Shown here: positions 1 through 9,579 of the stretch, one piece after another
Layout: each line of letters opens with the position of its first letter
Position numbering within the stretch: the stretch's first letter is position 1
Source of the DNA: Orlajensenia sp037404875
Lineage (GTDB): Bacteria; Actinomycetota; Actinomycetes; Actinomycetales; Microbacteriaceae
Assembly: GCF_037404875.1 (NCBI RefSeq)
Contig: NZ_JBBELO010000027.1
Coordinates: 62,001 to 126,000, forward strand
Reading direction: 5' to 3'
Length of the DNA: 64,000 nt
The notes under the pieces: model-generated
Told to the model about the DNA's origin: nothing
What the model saw: the letters and a program-made list of their open reading frames with translations, nothing else
Database searches by the model: none
Translations under genes and position numbers: made by a program

Positions 1-1301
1 GCCGCATCCGGGGTGCAGCCGGCACCGGCAAGACCGTCGTGGGGTTGCACCGTGCGGCGTACATCGCCCGCGCTCAGCCGGAGGGCCGCGTGCTCGTCAC
101 CACATACGTCCGTACGCTCCCGACGGTGCTGAGTAACCTGCTCGCCCGGATGGCGCCCGAGGTCAGTGATCGTGTGGACTTCAGCGGCGTTCACCAGTTC
201 GCGCGTCGAGTGTTGGATGAGCGCGGAATCGACGTGCGCGTGAGCCCCCGAGGCGCCTATCAGTGCTTCGCGCACGCCTGGCGACAGACGTCGACGCCCC
301 TCGCCAAGATCGACCCCTCGCCGGAGTACTGGCGCGAAGAGATCGACTATGTCATCAAGGGCCGCGGACTCACCTCGTTCGAGCAGTATGCGGAGTGCGC
401 GCGTATCGGCCGGCGGCGCGGCCTGACCTACGAGCAGCGCCAGGCGGCCTGGGCGCTCTACCGGTCGTACGAGGCGGAGTTGCGTCGTCGGAAGGTGAAC
501 GACTTCGCCGATCTCATCCTGCTCGCCGAGGTGACCCTGCGCGAACGGCCGCTCGGCCGGTACAGCGCCGTCATCGTCGATGAGGCACAGGATCTCTCCT
601 GCGCCATGATCCGGATGCTCGCCGCCGCGGTCGATGAGGGGCCCGATGCGTTCACCCTCATCGGCGATGGCCAGCAGACGATCTACCCCGGCGGGTACAC
701 GCTGGCTGAAGCCGGCCTCTCCGTCACGGGACGAGGCGTCGTGATGGATGTCAATTACCGCAACACCGCGGAGATCCTCGCGATGGCGGCGCGCATCGTC
801 GACGGGTCGACCTATGTCGACATCGAAGGCGCCACCGCGTCCGCCGCGGCGATCGCATCCGCTCGGCACGGCGACCGCCCGATCTTCGCCCGCTTCTCAT
901 CGCGGGCGGGGCACGACGGCGCCCTCGTGAATCGCATCCGCCTGGTGACGTCGTCGATCGCGACCGGTCTGGGCGACGTCGGGGTGCTGTGCGCCACTCG
1001 CCGCGACGCCACGGAAGCAGCCCGCCTTCTGCGCTCAGCGGGACTGCCGGTGATCGATTTGACCGACTACGACGGCATCGCCGGCGATTCGGTGAAGGTC
1101 GGCACGATCAAGCGCGCCAAGGGCCTCGAGTTCAAGCACGTGCTTCTGCCGTGGGTGGCGGAGGCGCTGCTCAAACCCGAGGTCGCTGATCCCGACCGCA
1201 ACGACTCCCAGCTAGAACGCGAGGAGCGCGATCGGCGGGAACTCTTCGTCGGTATCACCCGCGCGCGCGACGGCGTCTGGGTCGGCAGCGTCGTCGGGTG
1301 A
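1..1301 (+). CDS. UvrD/Rep-like superfamily 1 helicase, 5'-truncated by window edge
   Basis: The reading frame is open from the first bases. Translated from position 3 it gives a Walker A P-loop, GAAGTGKT, so the true start lies outside the window. The other SF1A motifs follow in order: Walker B VIVDEAQDLS near 570-600, motif III IGDGQQTIY near 660, VNYRNT near 750, GTIKRAKGLEF near 1100 and the C-terminal ELFVGITRARDGV just before the stop. It is therefore an ATP-dependent 3'-5' DNA helicase of the UvrD family, probably one of the shorter types that often carry an N-terminal NERD domain; that part cannot be seen here. It converges on the GH30 gene with about 57 bases between them. The family is certain; the biological role (repair or defence) is not. 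Confidence 0.9.
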   Translation, partial: RIRGAAGTGKTVVGLHRAAYIARAQPEGRVLVTTYVRTLPTVLSNLLARMAPEVSDRVDFSGVHQFARRVLDERGIDVRVSPRGAYQCFAHAWRQTSTPLAKIDPSPEYWREEIDYVIKGRGLTSFEQYAECARIGRRRGLTYEQRQAAWALYRSYEAELRRRKVNDFADLILLAEVTLRERPLGRYSAVIVDEAQDLSCAMIRMLAAAVDEGPDAFTLIGDGQQTIYPGGYTLAEAGLSVTGRGVVMDVNYRNTAEILAMAARIVDGSTYVDIEGATASAAAIASARHGDRPIFARFSSRAGHDGALVNRIRLVTSSIATGLGDVGVLCATRRDATEAARLLRSAGLPVIDLTDYDGIAGDSVKVGTIKRAKGLEFKHVLLPWVAEALLKPEVADPDRNDSQLEREERDRRELFVGITRARDGVWVGSVVG

Positions 1302-1358
1302 GTCGCCTGCGCACCTCGCGCGGGCGCACCTCGCGCCGGTCCAGCCCCGCCGCTCACC

Positions 1359-3302
1359 TCACCCGTACAGGCGCACGTCGGCGATGCTCCACCAGTTGCC
1401 GGCACTGCCCGTCGACGAGATGCGCAGGTAGCGCGCCGTCGTGGCGGGCAGGTCGACGTTCGTGAGCTGGCCCGAGCCGGCTCCGGATGCGGCGACCGTC
1501 CAGGTGACGCCGTCGGTCGACGTCGCCAGTTCCCACGACCGGGCGTAGTCGCCGAGGTTGCCGCCGGCGTCGATCGCCACCCTCCGGAACGTCTTCGGCG
1601 CGCCGAGATCGACCGTGAGGTTCTGGCCCGCCGTCTGCGCCTGGCCGCTCGACCAGCGGGTCGAGGCGTCGGCGTCGATGGCGAGGCCCGCATCCGTCGT
1701 CGCGCTCGTAGCCGTGGCGGTCGCGCCCAGGAGTGAGATCGGGGCGAGGTCGTCGACCAGGGCGGCGGATGCCGGCCAGGTGAAGGTGGCGAGCGACCCG
1801 CCGGGCAGCGTGTAGGCGAACGACTTGGTGCCCACCGAGACGTTGAACGAGCGCGGGTCGTCGTTCTCGTTGTGCACGACGAGGGCGGTCGATCCGTCGG
1901 GGTTGCGGAAGGCGGCATCCATGACCTGGCCGTTCCAGCCCGTGGTTCCGAACGATGTCGACGCGACGCGCACGGCGCCGGGCTTCACGAACTTCGAGAG
2001 GTGCCCGATCGTGTAGTACTCCGCATTGGTCGTGACGGAGCCATCCGGATGCGTCGTGACGAGTCCCGTGCAGGTGTCGCAGCCGCCCAGGTGCGGGCCG
2101 CTGTTCTCATCGAGCGCGATGTTCCAGTTGACGGTGCTCTTCGCCCAGTTGCGCGTGACGCCGAGCGTGATCGTGCGGGCGTGCCACTTGAGCGTGTCGG
2201 TGAAGAACTGGGCCGGCGTGTCGGTGGCGCCGTGCGATCCGGAGCACTCGGTGAACCAGATGCCCTTGTCGGGGAACTCGTCGTGCAGCGCCGTCTGCGC
2301 GCTCGGGTCGCCGTAGTAGCAGTGGAAGGCGGTTCCGGCGATCCACTTCGCCGCGCTGGTCTGCAGCAGCTTCGACGGGTAGTCGGTCTCGGGGTCTTGC
2401 CCGGGAGGGGTGTTGGCGATGTCGTCCGGATGCGTGGCCCAGTTGTGGTCGTAGCCCAAGATCTTCGTCTTCGGGCTCGCGAGCTTGAGCAGCGGCCCGA
2501 GAATCGAGATGACCCGCGCCTCGTCGGCGACCGTCATGTCGGTGCCCGGATACCCCTTCGGCGTGCGGTTCTGCGGCTCGTTCTGCACGGTGAGGTAGTC
2601 GATCGGAACACCCGCGGCCTTGTAGGCGAGCACGAAACGGGTGAGGTAGGCGGCGTACGCCGTGGCGTAGAGGAAGCCCGGCTTGAGCTTGCCCCCTACG
2701 AGCGAGTCGCCCGTCTTCATCCATGCGGGCGGGCTCCACGGGGTCGCGACGATGCTCAACTGCGGGTTCAGCTTCTTCGCCTGGCGCAGCAGCGGAAGAA
2801 CCTGAGCCTCGTCGTGAGCGATGCTGAAGTGACGCTGCAGCCAGTCGCTCTTGCCCGGCGCAACATCGTCGTAGGTGTAGTGAGCGGATGCCGCGGTGAA
2901 GTCGCTCGACCCGATCGGCTGCCGCAGAAAGCTCACCCCTATGCCGGCGACGGGGTCGAACAGCTTGCGCATGGTGGTATCGCGCTGGGCGGGTGTCAGT
3001 TTGTACAGCACGGATGCACTCGAGTCGGTGATCGAGGCGCCGAAGCCGTCCATGGTCTGGTACGTCGTCTCCGGATCGATCACGATGGTCGGATCGGCGG
3101 ATGCGGCGCCTCCCGCCGTCGCGTCGCCGAAAGCGACCGGCGCCTGCTCGGAGAGCAGCTGGGATTGGTCGATGGTCGTGAGCCAGACGCGCGCTTGGGG
3201 CGCGGCATCCGCTGCGACCGCCGGACTCACCGACCCCACGACACCCAGGGCGAGTGCGGCCGTCGCGGCGACCGCCGCGAGTGAACGGGTGCGGACTGTC
3301 AT
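1359..3302 (-). CDS. Secreted glycoside hydrolase family 30 with C-terminal discoidin/CBM32-like domain
   Basis: A 647-residue exported glycosidase. The start at 3302 is chosen because GGAGG lies 6 bases upstream; the open frame extends 30 codons further without a better site. Residues 1-30 form a signal peptide (MTVRTRSL, Ala/Leu core, AVAADA). The catalytic domain begins with the GH30 hallmark TYQTMDGFGASITDSSA. The acid/base is predicted to be E242 in NEPQN and the nucleophile E352 in WFTECSG, about 110 residues apart as is normal for this clan-A (beta/alpha)8 family. The last ~130 residues resemble an F5/8 type C carbohydrate-binding module. The substrate is likely a beta-linked glucan, glucosylceramide-like glycoside or xylan; the subfamily cannot be fixed by eye. 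The gene is divergent from a LacI regulator that probably controls it. Confidence 0.9.
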   Translation of the reverse strand: MTVRTRSLAAVAATAALALGVVGSVSPAVAADAAPQARVWLTTIDQSQLLSEQAPVAFGDATAGGAASADPTIVIDPETTYQTMDGFGASITDSSASVLYKLTPAQRDTTMRKLFDPVAGIGVSFLRQPIGSSDFTAASAHYTYDDVAPGKSDWLQRHFSIAHDEAQVLPLLRQAKKLNPQLSIVATPWSPPAWMKTGDSLVGGKLKPGFLYATAYAAYLTRFVLAYKAAGVPIDYLTVQNEPQNRTPKGYPGTDMTVADEARVISILGPLLKLASPKTKILGYDHNWATHPDDIANTPPGQDPETDYPSKLLQTSAAKWIAGTAFHCYYGDPSAQTALHDEFPDKGIWFTECSGSHGATDTPAQFFTDTLKWHARTITLGVTRNWAKSTVNWNIALDENSGPHLGGCDTCTGLVTTHPDGSVTTNAEYYTIGHLSKFVKPGAVRVASTSFGTTGWNGQVMDAAFRNPDGSTALVVHNENDDPRSFNVSVGTKSFAYTLPGGSLATFTWPASAALVDDLAPISLLGATATATSATTDAGLAIDADASTRWSSGQAQTAGQNLTVDLGAPKTFRRVAIDAGGNLGDYARSWELATSTDGVTWTVAASGAGSGQLTNVDLPATTARYLRISSTGSAGNWWSIADVRLYG

Positions 3303-3384
3303 GACGGCCTCCACGGTGAGAGCTCGATGGTGTCGCAGGTTGCGGCGAATGCGTCGTTCTCGCGTGTTCCTGGTTCTTGTCGTG

Positions 3385-3400
3385 TGTAACATATGAAACA
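3385..3400. promoter_or_regulatory. Candidate LacI-family operator between GH30 gene and its regulator
   Basis: The 16-base segment TGTAACATATGAAACA is an interrupted palindrome: TGT..CATATG..ACA pairs perfectly, with two mismatched positions per half. TGTAAC recurs at 3405-3410, exactly 20 bases after the first, i.e. on the same DNA face. It sits in the 188-base gap between the divergent GH30 (start 3302) and LacI (start 3491) genes, where a local regulator would bind. The assignment is inferred from position and symmetry. Confidence 0.45.
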
Positions 3401-3490
3401 GTTGTGTAACGCCGCGTCAGCCATCATCCCCGTTCGGGGGCGGCGCCGTCAAGAGCCGTGCTGGCAGCTTCGGGCGAAGAGGGGAGAACC

Positions 3491-4516
3491 GTGTCCACGC
3501 TTCCGCCCCGGGCCCGCACCTCCGTTCGCGCGGTCGCCGCCGAGACGGGACTGTCGATCGCGACCGTCTCGCGCGTTCTCAACGGCAATGACCGCGTCGC
3601 ACCCTCAACGCGCACGCTCGTGCTCGAGGCCCTCGACCGACTCGGTACCGCCGCCCCGATCGCACGCGGGCACGGCCGCCAGACGGGCGGGCCGATCTTC
3701 GTGCGCTGCCCGTACGTGCTGAGCGACTACTTCGGGCTCATCGTGTCGGCGATCGCCGAGGAGCTGGCGGCCGCCGGCCGCCCCATGCTGCTGGATGCCG
3801 GCGAGAGCTCGCAGCAGCGGCATCCGCTCGGGCAGCTGCAGACGCGCGCCGAGACGGCCGGCGCCATCCTCATCCTCCCGCCGGAGGAAACCGCGGAACT
3901 CACGGCGCTGCGCCGCCATGGGTTTCCGTTCGTCATCGTCGACCCGCGCACCCCCGCACCCGACGGCACGGTGGTGGTCTCGGCGGCACACCACCAGGGC
4001 GCACGGATGCTGACCCACCACCTCGTCGACCTCGGCCACCGGCGCATCGGCGTACTCGCCGGCCCCGACGAATGGGTCGCGAGCCGAGAGCGCATGGCCG
4101 GGCACATCGCCGCTCTCGCATCCGTCGGCGTACTGCAAGACCCGGCCCTCGTGCTCGCCGAACCCGCGACGAGAGAGGCCGGCGCGGCGGGCGCTCAGTC
4201 GCTGCTCGCGCTGCCGAACCCTCCGACCGCTCTCGTCTGCTTCAACGACAAGGTCGCGATCGGCGCGATGCGCGCCGCCCGTGACCTCGGCCTCCGCGTA
4301 CCGGAGGACGTCTCCATCGTCGGCTTCGACGACAGCGACTTGGCCCGCGCCGCCACCCCCGAGCTCACGACGGTCGCCCAGCCCCTCGCCGAGCTGGGAC
4401 GCCTCGCGGTCGCCCAACTCCTGCGCCTGATCAACCATGAGCCCATCGACGCCCTGCAGGTCGAGCTCGGTACGCGGCTCGTCGTGCGGGGGTCGAGCGG
4501 GGTCGCTGCGCGATAG
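3491..4516 (+). CDS. LacI/GalR-family transcriptional regulator
   Basis: 341 residues from a GTG start that has GGGGAG 5 bases upstream; the open frame reaches back to 3458 but lacks a ribosome site there. Residues about 10-55 form the LacI helix-turn-helix and hinge (VRAVAAETGLSIATVSRVLN), followed by a type-1 periplasmic-binding-protein sensor domain running to the end. Normal family length. It is divergent from the GH30 glycosidase, so the likely role is repression of that gene with relief by a sugar released from the polymer. The effector is unknown; the link to GH30 is inferred from adjacency and the intergenic palindrome. Confidence 0.88.
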   Translation: MSTLPPRARTSVRAVAAETGLSIATVSRVLNGNDRVAPSTRTLVLEALDRLGTAAPIARGHGRQTGGPIFVRCPYVLSDYFGLIVSAIAEELAAAGRPMLLDAGESSQQRHPLGQLQTRAETAGAILILPPEETAELTALRRHGFPFVIVDPRTPAPDGTVVVSAAHHQGARMLTHHLVDLGHRRIGVLAGPDEWVASRERMAGHIAALASVGVLQDPALVLAEPATREAGAAGAQSLLALPNPPTALVCFNDKVAIGAMRAARDLGLRVPEDVSIVGFDDSDLARAATPELTTVAQPLAELGRLAVAQLLRLINHEPIDALQVELGTRLVVRGSSGVAAR

Positions 4517-4558
4517 CGGCCGCGAACCCAGCAGACCGTGCAGCCGCTCGGGCGACCC

Positions 4559-6112
4559 TCAGGCCGCGAGCCGCCCGGACTCGCCCACCGGGGCCGCTCG
4601 CCTCATGAGGGCCAGCGCTCGAGCCGTGCTATTGCCTGCGCGCGGTCGACGCGCCGGGTCGATGTGGGCCGGTGGAATGAACCAGACCCGACCATCCGTC
4701 ACCCGGATGCGCCACTCGTCGCGATGCACGACGTGGTGATGGAAGGAGCACAGCAGCACTCCGTTCGAGATATCGGTGGCTCCGCAGTGCCTCTCCCACC
4801 AGTCGATGTGGTGGGCTTCGCAGAAGCTCGGCGGCCTCGTGCACCCGGGAAAGGCGCAGCCCCCGTCGCGGTCGGCGAGCGCGAGGCGTTGCGCCGGACT
4901 GAAGAGGCGAGCCGTGCGGCCGAGGTCGAGCGGCACGGATGTCGCCGAGAAGATGAGCGGAACAAGCCCTGCGGACGCCATGAGCTGGCGTGCCGTCTGG
5001 ATGCAGATGGGCTGGTCGATTCCGTCGATGGAGGCCGAGCCCGTGCCGTTCATCACGTCTTCAGCAGAAGCGCGCACGACGACGGTCGTGGATTCGGCGA
5101 CGGCTGACCCCTCGCAGCCGATGGCGTGTCGCGCCAGGTCGGAGAGCGCGTCGGCCCGCATCTGCGCGCCCGTGCGCTTCTCGGCGAACGCCGGGTCGGT
5201 GCACGAGCACGGTTGCCCGTCGGCGAGGGCCGCGGCTCCGAAATCGCCCTCGAGCGGCACACCCTCGAAAGCGGCCGAAGAGGGATCGCCGACGACACCA
5301 CCGCACGTGCAGGTCTTTCGCGCCTCGGACGACCCGAACGCGTCGCGAGCCTTTCGGAGCTCGGCGGCCACGAGCGCCTCGACGGCTGCCTTGATGGGAG
5401 CGCCGGTCGCCGGATCGAACCGGCCCTTGAGCGAGATGGCGCCCGAACGCTCCTCACGGATGATGAGCGACCGTTCCGCACGCAACTGCTCTTCGCGGGG
5501 TTCGACGCCGTCGGGGTCGAGCAGAGCCTCCGTCTGCTTGATCAGCCGGGCAAGGAGATCGAGGGTGAGGGTCGCCGCCTGATCGACGAGCACGGCCTCC
5601 GCCTCGTCGGCCCGCTCGACGCCGCAACGGCCGACCACTCGGTCGAGCATCTCGGTGATGAGCGCGGACGCGTTCACCCCGAGCCGACCGGAGCGCAGCG
5701 CTTCGGCGACGTGAGGGTGACGCGCCGGCATCCGTTCGCCCGAGAAGCTCGCTCGAGACGCGGTCGCCTCGCCGACGGCGACGAGCTTGGCCGCCTCACC
5801 GGGGGTCGCCCCGGTCATGGACGAGAGCAAGGCCACCGGAGTGGAGAAGCCCTGCTGGGCCGCGAGGCCGTCTTTACCGCGCTCGCGCGCCGATCGCGCT
5901 GCGAGCTCGGCGGCGCAGATCGCCTCGAAGAACGCCTCGGCCTTGCGCACGGCGGCCCCGCCGTTGATGACTCGCAGCAGGCCCGCATCCGTAATCATGC
6001 CGACCACGGCCGCTGGATCGCTTCCCGTGTCGGCGAGCCCGCCGGCCTCATCTGCCCAGGCCTCGGCCAACGCGGTCGTCGCGTTGAGGAGGGTGTCGAG
6101 GGGGTTGGCCAT
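4559..6112 (-). CDS. DUF222 / 13E12-repeat HNH endonuclease-domain protein
   Basis: 517 residues. The N-terminal ~330 residues are the alpha-helical DUF222 region typical of the actinobacterial 13E12 family. The C-terminal part has the HNH motif: CAFPGC, then CEAHHIDWW, ISNGVLLCSFHHHVVH, with zinc-type Cys pairs and metal-binding His residues intact. These genes are multicopy in Microbacteriaceae and Mycobacteriaceae and are thought to be mobile or selfish nucleases, although the function has not been shown. A cysteine-rich central stretch (CTCGGV, CSC) looks like an additional metal site. It converges on the LacI gene and lies 121 bases from the end of the DUF11 gene. Confidence 0.85.
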   Translation of the reverse strand: MANPLDTLLNATTALAEAWADEAGGLADTGSDPAAVVGMITDAGLLRVINGGAAVRKAEAFFEAICAAELAARSARERGKDGLAAQQGFSTPVALLSSMTGATPGEAAKLVAVGEATASRASFSGERMPARHPHVAEALRSGRLGVNASALITEMLDRVVGRCGVERADEAEAVLVDQAATLTLDLLARLIKQTEALLDPDGVEPREEQLRAERSLIIREERSGAISLKGRFDPATGAPIKAAVEALVAAELRKARDAFGSSEARKTCTCGGVVGDPSSAAFEGVPLEGDFGAAALADGQPCSCTDPAFAEKRTGAQMRADALSDLARHAIGCEGSAVAESTTVVVRASAEDVMNGTGSASIDGIDQPICIQTARQLMASAGLVPLIFSATSVPLDLGRTARLFSPAQRLALADRDGGCAFPGCTRPPSFCEAHHIDWWERHCGATDISNGVLLCSFHHHVVHRDEWRIRVTDGRVWFIPPAHIDPARRPRAGNSTARALALMRRAAPVGESGRLAA

Positions 6113-6233
6113 ACCTCAAGTGTGGCACTGCCCACCGACGCCATGTCGATCAAAGTAGCGATTGTGGATAACTTCCGCGACGCCCAGATTCGGATACATC
6201 TCTGACGACGGAACGGCCGATGGAGACCCACCG

Positions 6234-9200
6234 TCAGACGCGTCGGCGGCGCCCCAGGGTGAGGAAAACCCCGACCCCGAGGAACAGCAGCGCCAGCACG
6301 CCGAACCCTGCGGCGTCGACACCCGTGCTCGGCAGGCGCACACCAGGCCCTACCGTCGCGCCACCGTTCGGGGCGGGAGCCGGCGGCGCGAACAGCACCG
6401 TCACAGTCACGAGCGCTTCGGCCGGTCGGCCGAGCGCATCCGCCACCGTATAGGGAAACGAGACGATGCCGATGAAACCGCTCACCGGAATGAAGGTGAA
6501 CGAGAAGTCGGGATTGACGACGACGGTTCCGTACGGTGTGCTGCCGACGTTCGTCGGCGCAAGGCCTACCCCGACGTCGTTGGCCAACTCGGGAATCACC
6601 ACCGGCGTGCCCACCGGCGTCGTGGCGAGGTCGTCGCGGGCCAGCGGGGGGTCGATCGCTATCGGAATCGAGATGTTCACGGGCACCGTCGCGGCGGGGC
6701 CGAGCACATCGATCGTCGCGGGTGACACCACGGCGTCACCGGTGTAGCGAAAGCCCGGCGGCAGTTCAGGCAGGTCATCGATCGCCACCGTGCAGGCCGC
6801 CCCGTCGAAGAAGGTGAGCGGTTCAGCGGATGCCGTCAGCCCGGTAGCCGTGGTCGTGGCCTCCCACGACTGCGAGGGTTGAGAGGCGCACTCGACCGTT
6901 CCAGTGAAGGAGACGTTCACCGGCAGCCCGGCGGGCACTCCGGTGATCGCCGTGGACACCACGACATCGGAGGCCGTGTTGAACACTTGCACGTTGACCT
7001 GGCTGGCATTGTTGGCGAGGTTCGGGTCGTAGTACGCCGTGCCGACAGGAGGGCTGACCGTCACGGTGTTCGCGTAGGTCGCCGGCACGACGCCCGCTGG
7101 TCCGAAGATGGTGCACGTCACCGACTGGTTGTTCCCCAGCTGAGGCACGGCAAGCGACAGGGTGTTCGTCTCGTCATCGACGTCGAGATCGAAATCCGCG
7201 TTGTCGCTGCTTGTGCACCCGGCCGAGAATTCGGTGAAGCTCGCCGGTAACGGATCGGTGACCCGCACATCCGTCGCCGTTCCCGGCCCGCCGTTGGTGA
7301 TCGTGAACGCGTAGGTGATTCTGTCGCCGAAGCGCACGCTCGCAGGGCTGACCGTATTGTTCGCGACGACGTCTGCGCAGGGAGTCGTCGGCAGCCGCAA
7401 CAGTACGTCGTTGTTCGACGGGTTCGCATCGCTCACCTGGGTGGGAACGGTGATGCTGGCGATGTTGAGCACGATCCCACCGGTGCAGAAGGTCGGCGTC
7501 AGCGCCCCCCACTCGAGCCGGTACGTCACGGTGATGGACGAACCCGACGGAAGTGAGGGGATCGTGGTGTCGAACAGCACGATCGAGGTCGAGTCGGTGA
7601 ACGTCGGGCAGGCAGCGCCGCCGGTCGGAGCACACCCGACGAACGTGGCCGTGAATCCCGTGAACGGCTCGGCACCGAACCCGTTGTTGTTGAGGCTCAG
7701 GACATCCACGATTGCCGCCCCACTGGCATCCGCTGGGCCACTGTTGGCGAAGGTGATCGAGTAGGTGGTCGGTACGCCGGGCGTGACGGTGGGCGTGTCT
7801 GCCGTCTTCGTCACCGAGAGGTCGGCCGCGCCGCAGATGGACGTGTCGACCGGAGTAAGCAGACGGGCGAAGTTGTCGCCGGGGGTGCTGTCGAGTGCTC
7901 CGGCCGGCGGGTCGATGCCCGCCGTGTTCGCGACGCTGCCGCCCCGGCAGTACTCGGCTGTCGGGCTGCCGAAGGTGACGTCGTAGACGATGACGACGGT
8001 GGATGCGGCCGGCAGCGCTGGGATGGTCGTCTGGAAGAGCAACTCGCCGGCGGCATCCGTCAGCGTGGGGCAGATCGCCCCGGCTGTCGGCGTGCAGCTG
8101 ACGAACCTCGCGGTGAAACCGGTGAACGGCGGCGGGTTGAACCCGCTGTTGCCGAGGTCGAGTCGGTCGCTGATGGGCGCACCCGTGGCGGCGGCGGGCC
8201 CTGCATTCGCGTAGGTGACCGTGTACCGCACCGTTGCGCCCGGCGTGAGCGACGACGCCGATGCGGTCTTGGTGGCGGAGACGTTCACGACCGGGCAGGC
8301 GCTCGTATCGACGGGGAGCGCGAGCCTCGATGCGTCGTTCCCTGCATTCGAGTCGGCGGTGCCGGTGGGAGCAGCGAGGTACGCCAGATTGCTCACGCTG
8401 GCACCCGCGCAGTAGGTGTCTGTCGCTGCGCCGAACGTGACCTGGTAGGTGATCACAAGTGAGCCGCCCGCGGGAAAGGTCGCAACGGAGGTATCGAAGA
8501 GATCGGATGCCGTGGTGCTGCCGAACGCCGGGCACACGGCACCTCCCCCCGGCGTGCACCCGGCGAAGGCCGCGCTGAAGCCGGTGAAGGGCGGAGGGTT
8601 GAACCCGTTGTTACTCAGGTCGAGCCGATCGACGATGCGGGTGCCGTCGGCGGGGCTCGGGCCGGTGTTGGAGTAGGTGATCGTGTAGGTCACGGAGGCG
8701 TTCGGTGTGAGCGTCGGAGCGCTGCTCGTCTTCACGACCGCGACGTCGAGGTCGGTCGCGAGGGCAGTGCTCACGAAGCTCGTGTTGCTGCTCGGCTCAG
8801 GATCCGTCACGCCAGCGGGTGGCTCGACCGTGGCCGTGTTCGTGAGAGAACCGGCCCCGATGGGGAACCGGCCGGTGACCGTGACGGTGAGGATGCCGAG
8901 GTGCGGGAGGAGGCCGGCCGCGCCCGTGACGCCGTCGTTCGAGACAGCCAGGGCCGCCGGGCAGGTCGCCCCGTTCGAGCCGACGCATGCGGCAGCAACC
9001 TCGGTCGCCGCCGGACTCAGCACGTCGGCGAACGTGGCGCCGTCGGCATCCGGTGTTCCGTTGTTCTGGATGGTGACGGTATAGCTGAACGCGTCGCCGC
9101 CGACGGCGGATACCGGTCCGGCCACCGTGACCACCAGGTCTGCCTCGGTTCCGGGGATGACGTCGGCCTGTGCTGAGCCCGCGTCGACCACCGAACCCAG

Positions 9201-9269
9201 CACCATTGCGACAGCGGCGAGCGCTGCCGTCGCACCAAGCTTCCCCCTGCTCACGAGCGAACCGAGCAT
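6234..9269 (-). CDS. Large LPXTG cell-wall-anchored protein with tandem DUF11-like repeats
   Basis: 1011 residues with a Sec signal peptide (residues ~1-35, ending near SAQA) and a textbook sortase signal at the C-terminus: LPSTG, about 23 hydrophobic residues, then GRRRRV. Between them are DUF11-type beta-sandwich domains (ADLVVTVAGPVSAVGGDAFSY pattern), including three tandem ~145-residue units sharing NNGF..PFTGF and a paired-Cys core (residues ~175-620), another DUF11 domain (~625-740) and Ig-like modules. Such proteins form elongated surface stalks, and many carry isopeptide or disulfide crosslinks; adhesion or surface structure is the inferred role. No sortase gene lies in the window. 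The start at 9269 lacks a strong ribosome site, and a TAAAGT box 5 bases upstream may mean a leaderless message. Confidence 0.85.
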   Translation of the reverse strand: MLGSLVSRGKLGATAALAAVAMVLGSVVDAGSAQADVIPGTEADLVVTVAGPVSAVGGDAFSYTVTIQNNGTPDADGATFADVLSPAATEVAAACVGSNGATCPAALAVSNDGVTGAAGLLPHLGILTVTVTGRFPIGAGSLTNTATVEPPAGVTDPEPSSNTSFVSTALATDLDVAVVKTSSAPTLTPNASVTYTITYSNTGPSPADGTRIVDRLDLSNNGFNPPPFTGFSAAFAGCTPGGGAVCPAFGSTTASDLFDTSVATFPAGGSLVITYQVTFGAATDTYCAGASVSNLAYLAAPTGTADSNAGNDASRLALPVDTSACPVVNVSATKTASASSLTPGATVRYTVTYANAGPAAATGAPISDRLDLGNSGFNPPPFTGFTARFVSCTPTAGAICPTLTDAAGELLFQTTIPALPAASTVVIVYDVTFGSPTAEYCRGGSVANTAGIDPPAGALDSTPGDNFARLLTPVDTSICGAADLSVTKTADTPTVTPGVPTTYSITFANSGPADASGAAIVDVLSLNNNGFGAEPFTGFTATFVGCAPTGGAACPTFTDSTSIVLFDTTIPSLPSGSSITVTYRLEWGALTPTFCTGGIVLNIASITVPTQVSDANPSNNDVLLRLPTTPCADVVANNTVSPASVRFGDRITYAFTITNGGPGTATDVRVTDPLPASFTEFSAGCTSSDNADFDLDVDDETNTLSLAVPQLGNNQSVTCTIFGPAGVVPATYANTVTVSPPVGTAYYDPNLANNASQVNVQVFNTASDVVVSTAITGVPAGLPVNVSFTGTVECASQPSQSWEATTTATGLTASAEPLTFFDGAACTVAIDDLPELPPGFRYTGDAVVSPATIDVLGPAATVPVNISIPIAIDPPLARDDLATTPVGTPVVIPELANDVGVGLAPTNVGSTPYGTVVVNPDFSFTFIPVSGFIGIVSFPYTVADALGRPAEALVTVTVLFAPPAPAPNGGATVGPGVRLPSTGVDAAGFGVLALLFLGVGVFLTLGRRRRV

Positions 9270-9579
9270 GCTTCACTTTATTCACTCTGGCTCGCAGTGG
9301 GCAAGGATGCCCGGGGTTGGGATGCGGGGCCGGCGTCGTCCTGCTCCTTCTGCTGCGAGTCGGCGGACGCCCGGCGTGGCATGCCACGACGGATGCGGAT
9401 GCTCGCGGCGCGTCGTCCGCCGCATCCGCTGACTCGCATCCCGTGCGCGCCAGTTGCAGGCATACCGAGGTCGCGTCGCGCCTACACCCCCCGCAGTACC
9501 CCGAATTACGCCCCGCAGACGATGTGCGCCGGCATCCGGAGCGAGACAGTGGAGACACAGAACAACGGAAGGTCCGGCG
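9270..9579. other. 310-base intergenic region between divergent surface-protein and ABC genes
   Basis: No supported gene is present. It must hold the promoters of the leftward LPXTG gene and the rightward ABC operon; no convincing -35/-10 pair was found for the latter. It is rich in GGATGC/GCATCC hexamers and contains a 28-base motif (9343-9370) that recurs inverted at 62832-62859. Confidence 0.6.
9343..9370 (+). repeat. 28-base dispersed intergenic motif, copy 1
   Basis: The core is TGCTGCGAGTCGGCGGA. The reverse complement of this segment matches 62832-62859 at 25 of 28 positions. Both copies are intergenic and non-coding. Function unknown; it could be a remnant of a small mobile repeat. 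Confidence 0.5.

Noticed and set aside
1872..3284. Long plus-strand open frame opposite the GH30 gene
   Set aside because: Arg/Gly/Val-rich shadow translation in high-GC DNA; the minus strand has signal peptide and catalytic motifs.
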